Source: Clostridiales bacterium (lineage in GTDB: Bacteria > Bacillota > Clostridia > Christensenellales > Borkfalkiaceae). Taken from it: DNA of 35,619 nucleotides. The position numbers and the translations under genes were made by a program. The notes below the pieces were generated by a model, which saw only the letters and a list, made by a program, of their open reading frames with translations, was not told where the DNA came from and made no database searches. The DNA lies in the NCBI GenBank assembly GCA_015069285.1, contig SVIX01000008.1, positions 1 through 35,619 on the forward strand, read 5' to 3'. Below are positions 24,038 to 30,996 of this stretch, one piece after another (positions within the stretch are counted from its first letter, which is position 1; every line of letters begins with the position of its first letter).

Positions 24038-24532
24038 TTAAAGTTTTTTCTTTAATTCGCGTACGGCGTTGGTTAAGAAATATTCCGCCGTAGTCCCTTT
24101 GCGGATAAGCGTAAGCGCTTCTTCTGGCGAGCACCAGCGCGCCTCGGCGACTTCGTCTAATTTGAGTTTTATCGGTTGGTCTTCCACGACGACGATAAAA
24201 TTGAGCATAAGCACTTCTTTGCGGGTATGATAGCGCGAAGACATATACTTGGCTTTGACGACGTTTAACCCCAATTCCTCCTTGATTTCTCTCGGAATGG
24301 TCTTTTCGGCGTTTTCGCCCTTTTTAATATAGCCCGCGAAGAGAATAAAATCTTCGTCTTCCACGTGCTTGGCAAGTAAAATTTTGTCTTGCGCGCGATT
24401 GGTAACGACCATCGACACGGCGATGGAAAATTGCGGGAACATATACGACTCGCACGTTCCGCAATAGGGGATTAAGCCTTCGTTTTCACAAAACCGCAAC
24501 GTTAATTTTTGTCCGCATTCTCTACAATACAT
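24038..24532 (-). CDS. NUDIX hydrolase with N-terminal zinc ribbon (NudC-like)
   Basis: 164 residues. The N-terminus is a zinc ribbon (CRECG and YCGTCES). The NUDIX box is complete: GYIKKGENAEKTIPREIKEE followed by LGL, satisfying GX5EX7REUXEEXGU. The zinc ribbon before the NUDIX domain is typical of NADH pyrophosphatase NudC and its relatives, which hydrolyse NADH or remove NAD caps from RNA, but the protein is shorter than NudC (about 250 residues) and lacks its N-terminal domain. The substrate is therefore open. Start with AGGAGGT upstream; promoter TTGACA-17-TATTAT. Confidence 0.88.
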   Translation of the reverse strand: MYCRECGQKLTLRFCENEGLIPYCGTCESYMFPQFSIAVSMVVTNRAQDKILLAKHVEDEDFILFAGYIKKGENAEKTIPREIKEELGLNVVKAKYMSSRYHTRKEVLMLNFIVVVEDQPIKLKLDEVAEARWCSPEEALTLIRKGTTAEYFLTNAVRELKKKL

Positions 24533-24568
24533 AAAGCAATACCTCCTTATCCTTGTCTTTACTATATT

Positions 24569-24597
24569 ATAATACGACTTTTTACGGGATTTGTCAA
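24569..24597 (-). promoter_or_regulatory. Promoter of the NUDIX gene
   Basis: On the minus strand TTGACA (24597-24592) and TATTAT (24574-24569), 17-bp spacer. Confidence 0.85.
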
Positions 24598-24697
24598 TAG
24601 CAGAAAGAAAATTTTTTTTGTCAAATAAGCGTTTTTTTTGTTTTTTGACGAAAAACAGGAAAATTTTATAAAAAATCGAAAGGGAGCTTTTTTCGAC

Positions 24698-24726
24698 TTG
24701 ACAAGCGCTCTAAAATCATATATAAT
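24698..24726 (+). promoter_or_regulatory. Promoter of purA
   Basis: TTGACA (24698-24703) and TATAAT (24721-24726) with a 17-bp spacer, a full consensus match. The leader to the start codon is about 105 nt. Confidence 0.9.
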
Positions 24727-24747
24727 GTAATCGTTATAGATATGAAG

Positions 24748-24786
24748 AGCGTTTTTTAGCGGAAGAGAAAAAACGCTTGGTTTTTT
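24748..24786 (+). promoter_or_regulatory. Terminator-like hairpin in the purA leader
   Basis: AGCGTTTTTT (24748-24757) and AAAAAACGCT (24768-24777) form a perfect 10-bp stem with a 10-nt loop, followed by TGGTTTTTT. The position between promoter and gene suggests attenuation; no known purine riboswitch core is visible. Confidence 0.5.
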
Positions 24787-24839
24787 CGCGGTTTAAATAA
24801 CTGCGTTCAAACGGATAAAACAAAAGGAGAAAATGTATA

Positions 24840-26114
24840 ATGCTCACATCTATTTGCGGTATCAACTGGGGCGACGAAGGCAAAGGCAGAATGGTGGATT
24901 TGCTTTCGCAAAATTTTGAAGTGGTTTGCCGTTATCAAGGCGGAAACAACGCGGGTCACACCGTTATCAACGAACGGGGTAAGTTTATTTTGAACCTTCT
25001 TCCCTCGGGTATTTTGCGTGAAGAAGTCGTCAACGTAATGGGACCGGGTATGGTTATCGATATCAAACACCTTTGCGGTGAAATGGCGAGATTGCGTGAG
25101 GCGGGTATTAAAATTACCCCTGCTAATTTGAAGATTTCCGACCGCGCGGTAATTACGATGCCTTATAACGTATTGCAAGACTGCTTGGAAGAAGACAGAC
25201 TTTCGGATAAAAAATTCGGGTCGACCCGTCGTGGTATCGCGCCCGTTTACGCCGATAAATATTACAAAAAAGCTTTCCGTATGGGCGAACTTTTAAACAC
25301 GGAAAAATTATACGCTCGCGTGGCGGATATCGTTGAGTGGAAAAATTTAACCGTCGTAGGCGGTTACAAAGCCGAGCCTGTAAAAACGGAAGATATTATC
25401 GCGTATTTCGAGGAATACGGCGCGCCGTTAAAGGACTTTATTTGCGATACGGGTTTGTACCTTACGCAAGCAAACGCCGAAGGCAAAAATATTATGTTCG
25501 AGGCGCAACTTGGCGCGATGCGCGATATTGATTTCGGAATTCATCCGTATACTTCCTCCTCGTCTACCATAGCGGCGTACGCGCCTATCGGGGCGGGCGT
25601 ACCGCAACTGCAACTTGATAATTCCATAGGGATTATGAAAGCGTATTCTACTTGCGTGGGCGAAGGCCCGTTCACGGCGGAATATTTTGGCGAGGACGCG
25701 AAAAAGCTCCGCGATTTGGGCGGTGAATACGGCGCGGCAACGGGTAGACCCCGCAGAGTCGGACCGTTCGACGTCGTAGCCTCCCGTTACGGCATCCGTT
25801 GTCAAGGCGCGAAAGAAATTGCGCTTACGAAAATGGATATTTTGTCGGGCTATGAGGAAATTGAAGTTTGCGTTGCGTACGAATTGAACGGTAAGATTAT
25901 TCACGAATTCCCGTTCATCGACGTGTTGGACGATTGTAAACCGGTCTTTGAAAAGGTAAAAGGTTGGAATTGCGATATTTCCGCTTGCCGTAAAAAGGAA
26001 GATTTACCCAAAGAGGCGCTTGCGTATATCGAATATTTGGAAAAGGCTTGCGGTTGCAAGATTAAATACGTATCGGTTGGCGCGGAACGCGACGCGTACG
26101 TAGAAATGTATTAA
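24840..26114 (+). CDS. purA: Adenylosuccinate synthetase
   Basis: 424 residues, normal for the family. It catalyses the GTP-dependent joining of IMP and aspartate, the first committed step to AMP. Visible signatures: the P-loop-like GINWGDEGKGRMVD at the N-terminus, the catalytic-His segment GGNNAGHTV, GSTRRGIAPVYADK, GAMRDIDFGIHPY and ATGRPRRVGPFDVVASRY near the middle. A ribosome site AAAAGGAG lies ~10 bp before the ATG at 24840; an earlier out-of-frame ATG (24834) overlaps it. The gene is alone, with a strong promoter, a structured leader and its own terminator, so its regulation is probably independent of a pur operon. Confidence 0.95.
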   Translation: MLTSICGINWGDEGKGRMVDLLSQNFEVVCRYQGGNNAGHTVINERGKFILNLLPSGILREEVVNVMGPGMVIDIKHLCGEMARLREAGIKITPANLKISDRAVITMPYNVLQDCLEEDRLSDKKFGSTRRGIAPVYADKYYKKAFRMGELLNTEKLYARVADIVEWKNLTVVGGYKAEPVKTEDIIAYFEEYGAPLKDFICDTGLYLTQANAEGKNIMFEAQLGAMRDIDFGIHPYTSSSSTIAAYAPIGAGVPQLQLDNSIGIMKAYSTCVGEGPFTAEYFGEDAKKLRDLGGEYGAATGRPRRVGPFDVVASRYGIRCQGAKEIALTKMDILSGYEEIEVCVAYELNGKIIHEFPFIDVLDDCKPVFEKVKGWNCDISACRKKEDLPKEALAYIEYLEKACGCKIKYVSVGAERDAYVEMY

Positions 26115-26121
26115 GCGAAAA

Positions 26122-26149
26122 AAAACCGACTTTTGCAAAAGTCGGTTTT
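26122..26149 (+). terminator. Terminator of purA
   Basis: AAAACCGACTTTT and AAAAGTCGGTTTT form a long perfect stem 8 bp after the stop. Confidence 0.93.
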
Positions 26150-26214
26150 CCGTTTTATGCGTTTTTCGTATATGCGGTATAACGAAATTCGTTTCAAAAA
26201 TTTTATCGCAACGG

Positions 26215-26243
26215 TTGAAATATTTTTTTTGGTATAGTATAAT
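26215..26243 (+). promoter_or_regulatory. Promoter of ddh
   Basis: TTGAAA (26215-26220) and TATAAT (26238-26243), 17-bp spacer. Confidence 0.8.
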
Positions 26244-26279
26244 AATAAACGAACGAGAACGTTGAAGAGGTTAAAAACA

Positions 26280-27257
26280 ATGAGTATTCGTATCGGTATT
26301 TACGGTTATGGCAATTTAGGGCGTGGCGTAGAGCTTGCGTTGACGCAAAACGACGATATGCAAGCGGTGGGCGTGTTTACCCGTCGCGACCCGTCTACTT
26401 TAAAAACGTTGACGGGAATCCCCGTGTATACGGCGGACGAAGTAAAAAAATACGCAAACGATATCGACGTAATGATACTTTGCGGAGGGAGCGCAACCGA
26501 TTTGCCCACGCAAACGCCTGCGTTGGCGGAGCATTTTAACGTGGTGGACAGTTTCGATACGCACGCAAAAATTCCGCAACATTTGCTTGCCGTAGATACG
26601 GTTTCCAAAAAATCAGGTAAAACGGCGATTATTTCCGCGGGTTGGGACCCCGGTATGTTCTCGCTTGCCAGACTTTACGGGGAAACGGTATTGCCCGTCG
26701 GCGAAACGTATACCTTTTGGGGTAAAGGCGTAAGCCAAGGTCACTCGGACGCGATACGGAGAATCGAAGGCGTTGCGGACGCAAAACAATATACCATTCC
26801 CGTGCAAAGCGCGATGCAAGCGGTGCGCGAGGGCAAAAATCCCACGCTTTCTACAGCGGAAAAGCACGAACGGGAATGTTTCGTCGTGGCAAAAGAGGGC
26901 GCGGATAAAGCGCGGATAGAACGGGAGATTAAAACGATGCCCAACTATTTTGCCGACTATAATACGACGGTGCATTTCATTTCGCAGGAGGAGCTTAACG
27001 AAAAACACGGCGGTCTTCCTCACGGTGGCGTGGTGATACGTAGCGGGGAAACGGGTGGCGCGCACAAACACGTCGTTGAATATAGCTTAAAATTGGATTC
27101 CAACGCCGAATTTACCGCCTCCGTATTAGTAGCTTGCGCAAGAGCGGTATACCGCTTGAACGGGCAAGGGGTAACGGGCTGTAAGACGATTTTGGATATT
27201 CCGCCCGTATATCTTAGTGGAAAAAACAGGGAAGAATTGATTGAAAAATTGTTGTAA
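26280..27257 (+). CDS. ddh: meso-Diaminopimelate D-dehydrogenase
   Basis: 325 residues from the ATG at 26280 (GAAGAGG upstream); a TTG at 26262 is less likely. It matches Ddh: N-terminal Rossmann motif IGIYGYGNLGRGVE, ILCGGSATDLP, VDSFDTH, SAGWDPGMFS, FWGKGVSQGHSDAIR, and a C-terminal ETGGAHKHVVEYSL. The enzyme makes meso-DAP in one NADPH-dependent step from tetrahydrodipicolinate, for lysine and peptidoglycan. Its presence implies DAP-type peptidoglycan and a lysine route by the dehydrogenase branch, as known in many Clostridia and Bacteroidetes. Single-gene unit with promoter and terminator. Confidence 0.93.
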   Translation: MSIRIGIYGYGNLGRGVELALTQNDDMQAVGVFTRRDPSTLKTLTGIPVYTADEVKKYANDIDVMILCGGSATDLPTQTPALAEHFNVVDSFDTHAKIPQHLLAVDTVSKKSGKTAIISAGWDPGMFSLARLYGETVLPVGETYTFWGKGVSQGHSDAIRRIEGVADAKQYTIPVQSAMQAVREGKNPTLSTAEKHERECFVVAKEGADKARIEREIKTMPNYFADYNTTVHFISQEELNEKHGGLPHGGVVIRSGETGGAHKHVVEYSLKLDSNAEFTASVLVACARAVYRLNGQGVTGCKTILDIPPVYLSGKNREELIEKLL

Positions 27258-27277
27258 TATTAGATGAAAAACGTTAA

Positions 27278-27317
27278 AAAACGGAGTTTTCCAAATTGTG
27301 GATAACTCCGTTTTTTT
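27278..27317 (+). terminator. Terminator of ddh
   Basis: AAAACGGAGTT (27278-27288) pairs with AACTCCGTTTT (27304-27314), followed by T. Confidence 0.88.
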
Positions 27318-27362
27318 CTTGCGCGTAACAGAATAAATTTTCCAATTTTTTGCGTAAAATGC

Positions 27363-27391
27363 TTGACAAACGTCAGGGGGGGGGGTATAAT
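27363..27391 (+). promoter_or_regulatory. Promoter with a G10 tract in its spacer
   Basis: TTGACA (27363-27368) and TATAAT (27386-27391), spacer 17 bp. Ten consecutive G (27376-27385) directly abut the -10. It drives the PH-domain gene at 27452. Confidence 0.85.
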
Positions 27392-27451
27392 GATTGTATG
27401 ATGAATTTTGTGTGAGTTCTATGTGGAAAAATATACGGAGGTAATATTAAA

Positions 27452-27997
27452 ATGAACTACATTGAAAGCAATTTAAGAAAAGATGAACAAGTTGTTATTC
27501 GTGCAAAAATTAGTTGGTTGACCTTGATTGCACCCGCTTTGTCTTGCATCATCGGTTGGGTTATCGCGTTTTACCTTAAAGGGTTGGAGCTTGATAACAT
27601 GCCGGAAAGTATGGCGACGATACTCGGTTACGTAGCTATCGTTATCGGCGTACTTTTCACCCTTCCCCTCGTTAAGAGAATTCTTTTCAACCTTACGACG
27701 CACCTTGCAGTAACGAACAAGCGCGTTATCGGTAAAGTCGGCGTATTGAAAATCGATACGATTGACTATCCCATCGACAAAGTTGATAACGTTTCCTTCA
27801 AAGCAGGTTTCTTCGGCAACATCTTCAAATATGCAACCGTACAAATCGGTAGCGTAAGCGGTGAAAAGAAATTAATCAATTCTATCGGCAACGCGCAACA
27901 ATTTAAAAACAACGTAACCGACGCGATTGAAAAGCACGCTGAAGAAGCGAGAAGAGCGCAAGCTGCGGAAATCGCCGCTGCGATGGCAAATAAATAA
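27452..27997 (+). CDS. Membrane protein with bacterial PH domain (YdbS/YdbT-like)
   Basis: 181 residues. Two membrane helices near the N-terminus (about 23-43 and 59-80) are followed by a bacterial PH-like (bPH2/DUF304) domain: THLAVTNKRVIGKVGVLKID, then TIDYPIDKVDNVSFKAGFFG. The tail is a short Ala-rich helix (HAEEARRAQAAEIAAAM). Related Bacillus proteins YdbS/YdbT are linked to resistance against membrane-active compounds, but this short single-domain version has no assigned role. It has a GGAGG site and a promoter with a G10 spacer, which could make its expression variable between cells. Confidence 0.82.
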   Translation: MNYIESNLRKDEQVVIRAKISWLTLIAPALSCIIGWVIAFYLKGLELDNMPESMATILGYVAIVIGVLFTLPLVKRILFNLTTHLAVTNKRVIGKVGVLKIDTIDYPIDKVDNVSFKAGFFGNIFKYATVQIGSVSGEKKLINSIGNAQQFKNNVTDAIEKHAEEARRAQAAEIAAAMANK

Positions 27998-28034
27998 AAA
28001 TAAGGACTACAACTCACACGGAACAACGTAAAAA

Positions 28035-28067
28035 CACTCGTCTTTGAAGATAAGACGAGTGCTTTTA
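28035..28067 (+). terminator. Terminator of the PH-domain gene
   Basis: CACTCGTCTT (28035-28044) and AAGACGAGTG (28052-28061) with a 7-nt loop, followed by CTTTTATT. Confidence 0.88.
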
Positions 28068-28073
28068 TTGATA

Positions 28074-28256
28074 AGGCTCTGTCACGTCACTTGGTTGATT
28101 TTTTACGGAAAAATCCTACGAAATACTTCGTATTAGGCGCGGTTACATACCGTTTCGTATGCGCCCTTGCCTAATACTTGTCTTTCTTGCATTTTTCTCG
28201 TAAAAACACAGAAAAATAGATTTTTTGTTAATCAACCATTCTTTGTGACATAGCCT
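28074..28256. repeat. MITE-like element, copy 2 (183 bp)
   Basis: Same ends as copy 1 (AGGCTCTGTCACGTCACT... and ...TTTGTGACATAGCCT), one internal unit instead of two; part of the interior is replaced by a different palindromic segment (near 28130-28175). Confidence 0.8.
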
Positions 28257-28321
28257 TTTGTAAAAACGGTATTTCCCTTCGCGTGGTACGCCAAGACAAA
28301 GCGTGCAATTTATGAAAGAGA

Positions 28322-28580
28322 TTGCCACGGCAACGTTCGTTGCCTCGCAATGACTGAAAAGTGTCATTACGAGGAGCGAAAGCGACGAAGTAATCCCGTG
28401 GTGTAAAGTGCATTACCTCGCCTCTCTGTCACTCTGGAGCGAAGCGATAGAGTCTACAAGATTCTATCGGTCACTTCGTTCCCTCCAGAATGACACTCTA
28501 CCTGTCATTACGAGGAGCGAAAGCGACGAAGTAATCCCAAGGAAGAAAGAGATTGCCACGTTTACGTCTTAGAATGACAG
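28322..28580. repeat. Mosaic palindromic repeat array, left of the fibre operon
   Basis: Starts with a 52-bp module (28322-28373, GGCAACG/CGTTGCC core then GTCATTACGAG). It continues with the GAGCGAAAGCGACGAAGTAA module (twice, near 28372 and 28512) and a CACTCTGGAG...CCAGAATGACA module carrying a GATAGAGTC/GATTCTATC hairpin. The array at 35286-35547 uses the same modules in the same orientation. The ORFs called here are repeat translations. Confidence 0.8.
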
Positions 28581-28610
28581 TTCAAAAACACGCTTACTAT
28601 GGGTTTACGA

Positions 28611-28651
28611 CACAAAAACGCGTATACGTATACGCGTTTTTGTGTTTTTTT
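28611..28651 (+). terminator. 34-bp perfect palindrome followed by T7
   Basis: Bases 28611-28627 and 28628-28644 are exact complements (CACAAAAACGCGTATAC and its reverse complement), followed by a T-run. It lies 356 bp before the TetR gene and may insulate the fibre operon. Confidence 0.65.
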
Positions 28652-28836
28652 GCTTAATTTGCCTTTAAATCACCGCGTTTTATCAGCAAAATAAAAAAAG
28701 GGTGGGGGAGGGTATAATTATCGCATGGAGGTGATTTGCGGAAGGGATAAATTTGTTAGAAAATAGTAGTTTTTTTGTTGCTTTTATAAATATTTATAAA
28801 ATATTTAATAAAAAGGGAAATTCTTTGTGAAACGCA
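28652..28836. other. Intergenic region, nothing coding
   Basis: AT-rich. It contains GGGTGGGGGAGGG followed by TATAAT (28713-28718) and a GGAGGTGAT-like site, but only a 13-codon ORF follows. No good -35 is present, so function is unclear. Confidence 0.4.
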
Positions 28837-28865
28837 TTGACAAATACGGAAAAATGTGATAAAAT
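28837..28865 (+). promoter_or_regulatory. Promoter of the TetR/fibre operon
   Basis: TTGACA (28837-28842) and TAAAAT (28860-28865), 17-bp spacer; leader of about 127 nt. Confidence 0.85.
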
Positions 28866-28920
28866 ATTTTCGAAGTAACATCGGATAGTGTATTCGTGGA
28901 ACGGTTGCGTCTTAAAAGTT

Positions 28921-28953
28921 CATTCGATTACCCATAATCGATGTAATTTTTTT
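28921..28953 (+). promoter_or_regulatory. Terminator-like hairpin in the leader of the TetR gene
   Basis: CATTCGATTA (28921-28930) pairs with TAATCGATG (about 28935-28943) with one bulge, followed by TAATTTTTTT. It could attenuate transcription into the operon. Confidence 0.45.
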
Positions 28954-28999
28954 CTAAAGCTATGTAGCAAATGCTTTCAAGTCTAAGAGGAGGAGAAAA

Positions 29000-29587
29000 A
29001 TGGAGGCGCAACGTGAAAAAATACGTACGGCATTAATGGACGGCGTGATAAAGGTGGTTGTAAACAACGGTTTTGACAAAGCCACCACGCGCGCTATTAC
29101 GTCAAGCGTATCGGACGTCAGGTTGAACGACGCGTACATTTACCGCTACTTTCAAGACAAGGAAGATTTGTTTCAAAAAACGTTTATGCGGGCGGATAGA
29201 AAATTCATTCAAACGATAAACGATAACCTGCATTATATCGAAGAAACGGACGTAGAAATCAAAGAACGCTGTCGAAAGCTTTGGTATGCCTGCTGGGAGT
29301 TCCTTTTAGGGAATAAAGACGAATACATTTTTTACTTGCGGTATTACTATTCTGCGTACTTCAAGGAATATGCGTTAAAAGAGCATATGGCGCTTTATAA
29401 AGCGTTTATGGAACGGTTTGAAAAATACGTTCCGCAAACGAAGGACGTGGCAGGTATGATGCATACGCTTTTAGAGTTTGCGTTGAGCGAGCTTGCGAAA
29501 GCGGACGACCCGAATCTTCGTTTAAACGAACGGGAAAAGAGAAATTTTGAATTGGTTTGGAATATAATTTTATTGTATTTTTCATAG
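29000..29587 (+). CDS. TetR-family transcriptional regulator
   Basis: 195 residues. The N-terminal helix-turn-helix of TetR type covers about 8-55 (IKVVVNNGFDKATTRAITSS and DAYIYRYFQDKEDLF, the last being the typical YxYFxxKEDLF segment). The rest is an all-helical ligand/dimerisation domain rich in aromatic residues (FYLRYYYSAYFKEYAL), suggesting a hydrophobic pocket. A strong GAGGAGG site precedes the ATG. It is the first gene of the fibre operon (36 bp to the next), so it probably controls its own transcription and that of the TasA/SipW genes, directly or through a divergent target; no operator palindrome was identified with confidence. Confidence 0.85.
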   Translation: MEAQREKIRTALMDGVIKVVVNNGFDKATTRAITSSVSDVRLNDAYIYRYFQDKEDLFQKTFMRADRKFIQTINDNLHYIEETDVEIKERCRKLWYACWEFLLGNKDEYIFYLRYYYSAYFKEYALKEHMALYKAFMERFEKYVPQTKDVAGMMHTLLEFALSELAKADDPNLRLNEREKRNFELVWNIILLYFS

Positions 29588-29622
29588 AATAAATGCGACA
29601 AGATTGTGGAGATGGATAGCGT

Positions 29623-30120
29623 ATGAAAAATAAAAACATCAATATGTTGTTGGTAGCGTTGTGTTTATTTGCGGTAATATCGATTATGCTTATCGTGTTC
29701 CTCGATAAAGCGCACGACGATTTCAAAGAAGACATAAGAATCAACGCAGACGGCGTAACGGAAAAAACTTTAACGGTTAAAAATTTAAAATTGACCCCTA
29801 CGCAAAAGGCGGAATACGAAATACACCTTACCTGCGCGGCGAGCGGTGGCTACGATTTTTTCCTTGACTACGAGGAAACGCAAGACGGCGGTATGAAGAA
29901 TTTCGTAAGCGTTACCGTTCTTTGCAACGACGATAACGTTTATCAGGGAAGTTTGAGCGAACTTTTGGATAAAGACGCAATCGTAGAATTCGACGGAACG
30001 TTAGAGGCGGAAGAACCGCTTATCGTGACGATACGTTACGAAATGCCCGAAACCGTCGGCAACGACGCCCAAGGCACGTCAGCCGATTTTAAAATACATC
30101 TTAAGGTGAAAAAAAATTAA
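29623..30120 (+). CDS. Membrane-anchored protein with TasA-like ectodomain
   Basis: 165 residues. One N-terminal membrane helix (about 7-27, LLVALCLFAVISIMLIVFL) and a short extracellular linker precede a beta-rich domain (INADGVTEKTLTVKNLKLTP onward). The late segment YEMPETVGNDAQGTSADFKI is similar to the end of TasA-type domains (MP...GN.AQG.SADF). Unlike the three downstream proteins, the hydrophobic segment is not followed by the ALF[S/T] cleavage motif; it reads FLDKAHDDF. It may therefore stay membrane-anchored and act as a fibre base or minor subunit. A weak ribosome site (TGGAGAT) lies upstream. It is the second gene of the operon, 40 bp before the first peptidase. Confidence 0.65.
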   Translation: MKNKNINMLLVALCLFAVISIMLIVFLDKAHDDFKEDIRINADGVTEKTLTVKNLKLTPTQKAEYEIHLTCAASGGYDFFLDYEETQDGGMKNFVSVTVLCNDDNVYQGSLSELLDKDAIVEFDGTLEAEEPLIVTIRYEMPETVGNDAQGTSADFKIHLKVKKN

Positions 30121-30159
30121 TCAACAGTTGAAAAAGTCAAACGATTGAAAGGGAATTAT

Positions 30160-30936
30160 ATGGAAAAGCGGAAAATAGTGGGAAAAGTAGCAAGAATCAT
30201 CGGAAACGTATTGCTGTATATGTTCATCGTCATAGCGGTGCTTGGCGTTATCTTAACGATAACGGGTAAAAAGGACGCGGACGGCGCAACGACGATATTC
30301 GGTAAGCAAATGCGTATCGTGCAATCGCCTTCAATGGAAAAATGCGACGATACGGACGTGAGCGGTTACGAGATAAAAGACATTCCGACAAAATCAATGG
30401 TTTTTATCGAAGTCGTACCCGAAGATAAGAACGAGGCGGAAAAATGGTACGCGGACGTAAAAGTCGGCGACGTGTTGACCTTTAAATACGTGTACGTTCG
30501 TCAAGAAACGATAACCCACCGCGTTACGAAAATCGAAGAAAAAGAAACGGGCGGATATATCTTTCATTTAGAGGGCGACAACAAAGCCGAAGAGTCGGAA
30601 ACGCTTACGCAAACGATAGATACGTCGCTCGATAACTCGCCCAATTACGTCGTGGGTAAAGTAACGGGTAAAAGCTATTTTCTCGGTTTGCTCGTTTCTA
30701 CGTTGAAAGCTCCGGCGGGAATCGTATGCGTCATTATTTTACCGTCGTTGATAATTATCGTTTTGGAAATTCTTAAAATCGTCCGTATGTTCCACAAGGA
30801 AAGAAAGAAGAAGGACGAACAGGTAAAAGAAGAACAGCAAAACGAGATAGAAGAATTAAAACGTAAGCTCGCGCAATTAGAGGCAAATCAAACGCCACAA
30901 GCGGAAAATACGCAGGCGGAAAGTACGAAAGAATAA
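30160..30936 (+). CDS. sipW: SipW-type (ER-like) signal peptidase I, first copy
   Basis: 258 residues from the ATG at 30160, with GAAAGGGA upstream; a longer frame start lacks one. An N-terminal membrane helix (about 16-35) is followed by the catalytic Ser in IVQSPSMEK (Ser58) and by His in ETITHRVTK (His120), the Ser-His arrangement of archaeal/ER-type peptidases to which SipW belongs, rather than Ser-Lys. A second membrane helix (about 190-210) is followed by a cytosolic tail predicted as coiled coil (KEEQQNEIEELKRKLAQLEA). Bacillus SipW (190 aa) lacks such a long tail. In Bacillus SipW matures TasA and TapA; here the substrates are presumably the three ALF-motif proteins downstream. Confidence 0.88.
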   Translation: MEKRKIVGKVARIIGNVLLYMFIVIAVLGVILTITGKKDADGATTIFGKQMRIVQSPSMEKCDDTDVSGYEIKDIPTKSMVFIEVVPEDKNEAEKWYADVKVGDVLTFKYVYVRQETITHRVTKIEEKETGGYIFHLEGDNKAEESETLTQTIDTSLDNSPNYVVGKVTGKSYFLGLLVSTLKAPAGIVCVIILPSLIIIVLEILKIVRMFHKERKKKDEQVKEEQQNEIEELKRKLAQLEANQTPQAENTQAESTKE

Positions 30937-30996
30937 GGAAATAACGACGAGAGTCGTGATAATAAAATAAAAACTTTTTAGAAAGGAGTAAAAAGT

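Noticed and set aside
24726..24839. Purine riboswitch before purA
   Set aside because: The conserved junction and loop-loop sequences of the purine aptamer are not visible; only a simple terminator-like hairpin is.
28143..28413. Minus-strand frames of 60-75 aa in the repeat arrays (also 35143-35394)
   Set aside because: They run through MITE and mosaic repeats or shadow the peptidase gene, and have no ribosome sites.
28700..28766. G-quadruplex and 13-codon leader peptide near GGGTGGGGGAGGG
   Set aside because: Only three clear G-runs, no credible -35 for the TATAAT, and the tiny ORF shows no regulatory codon pattern.
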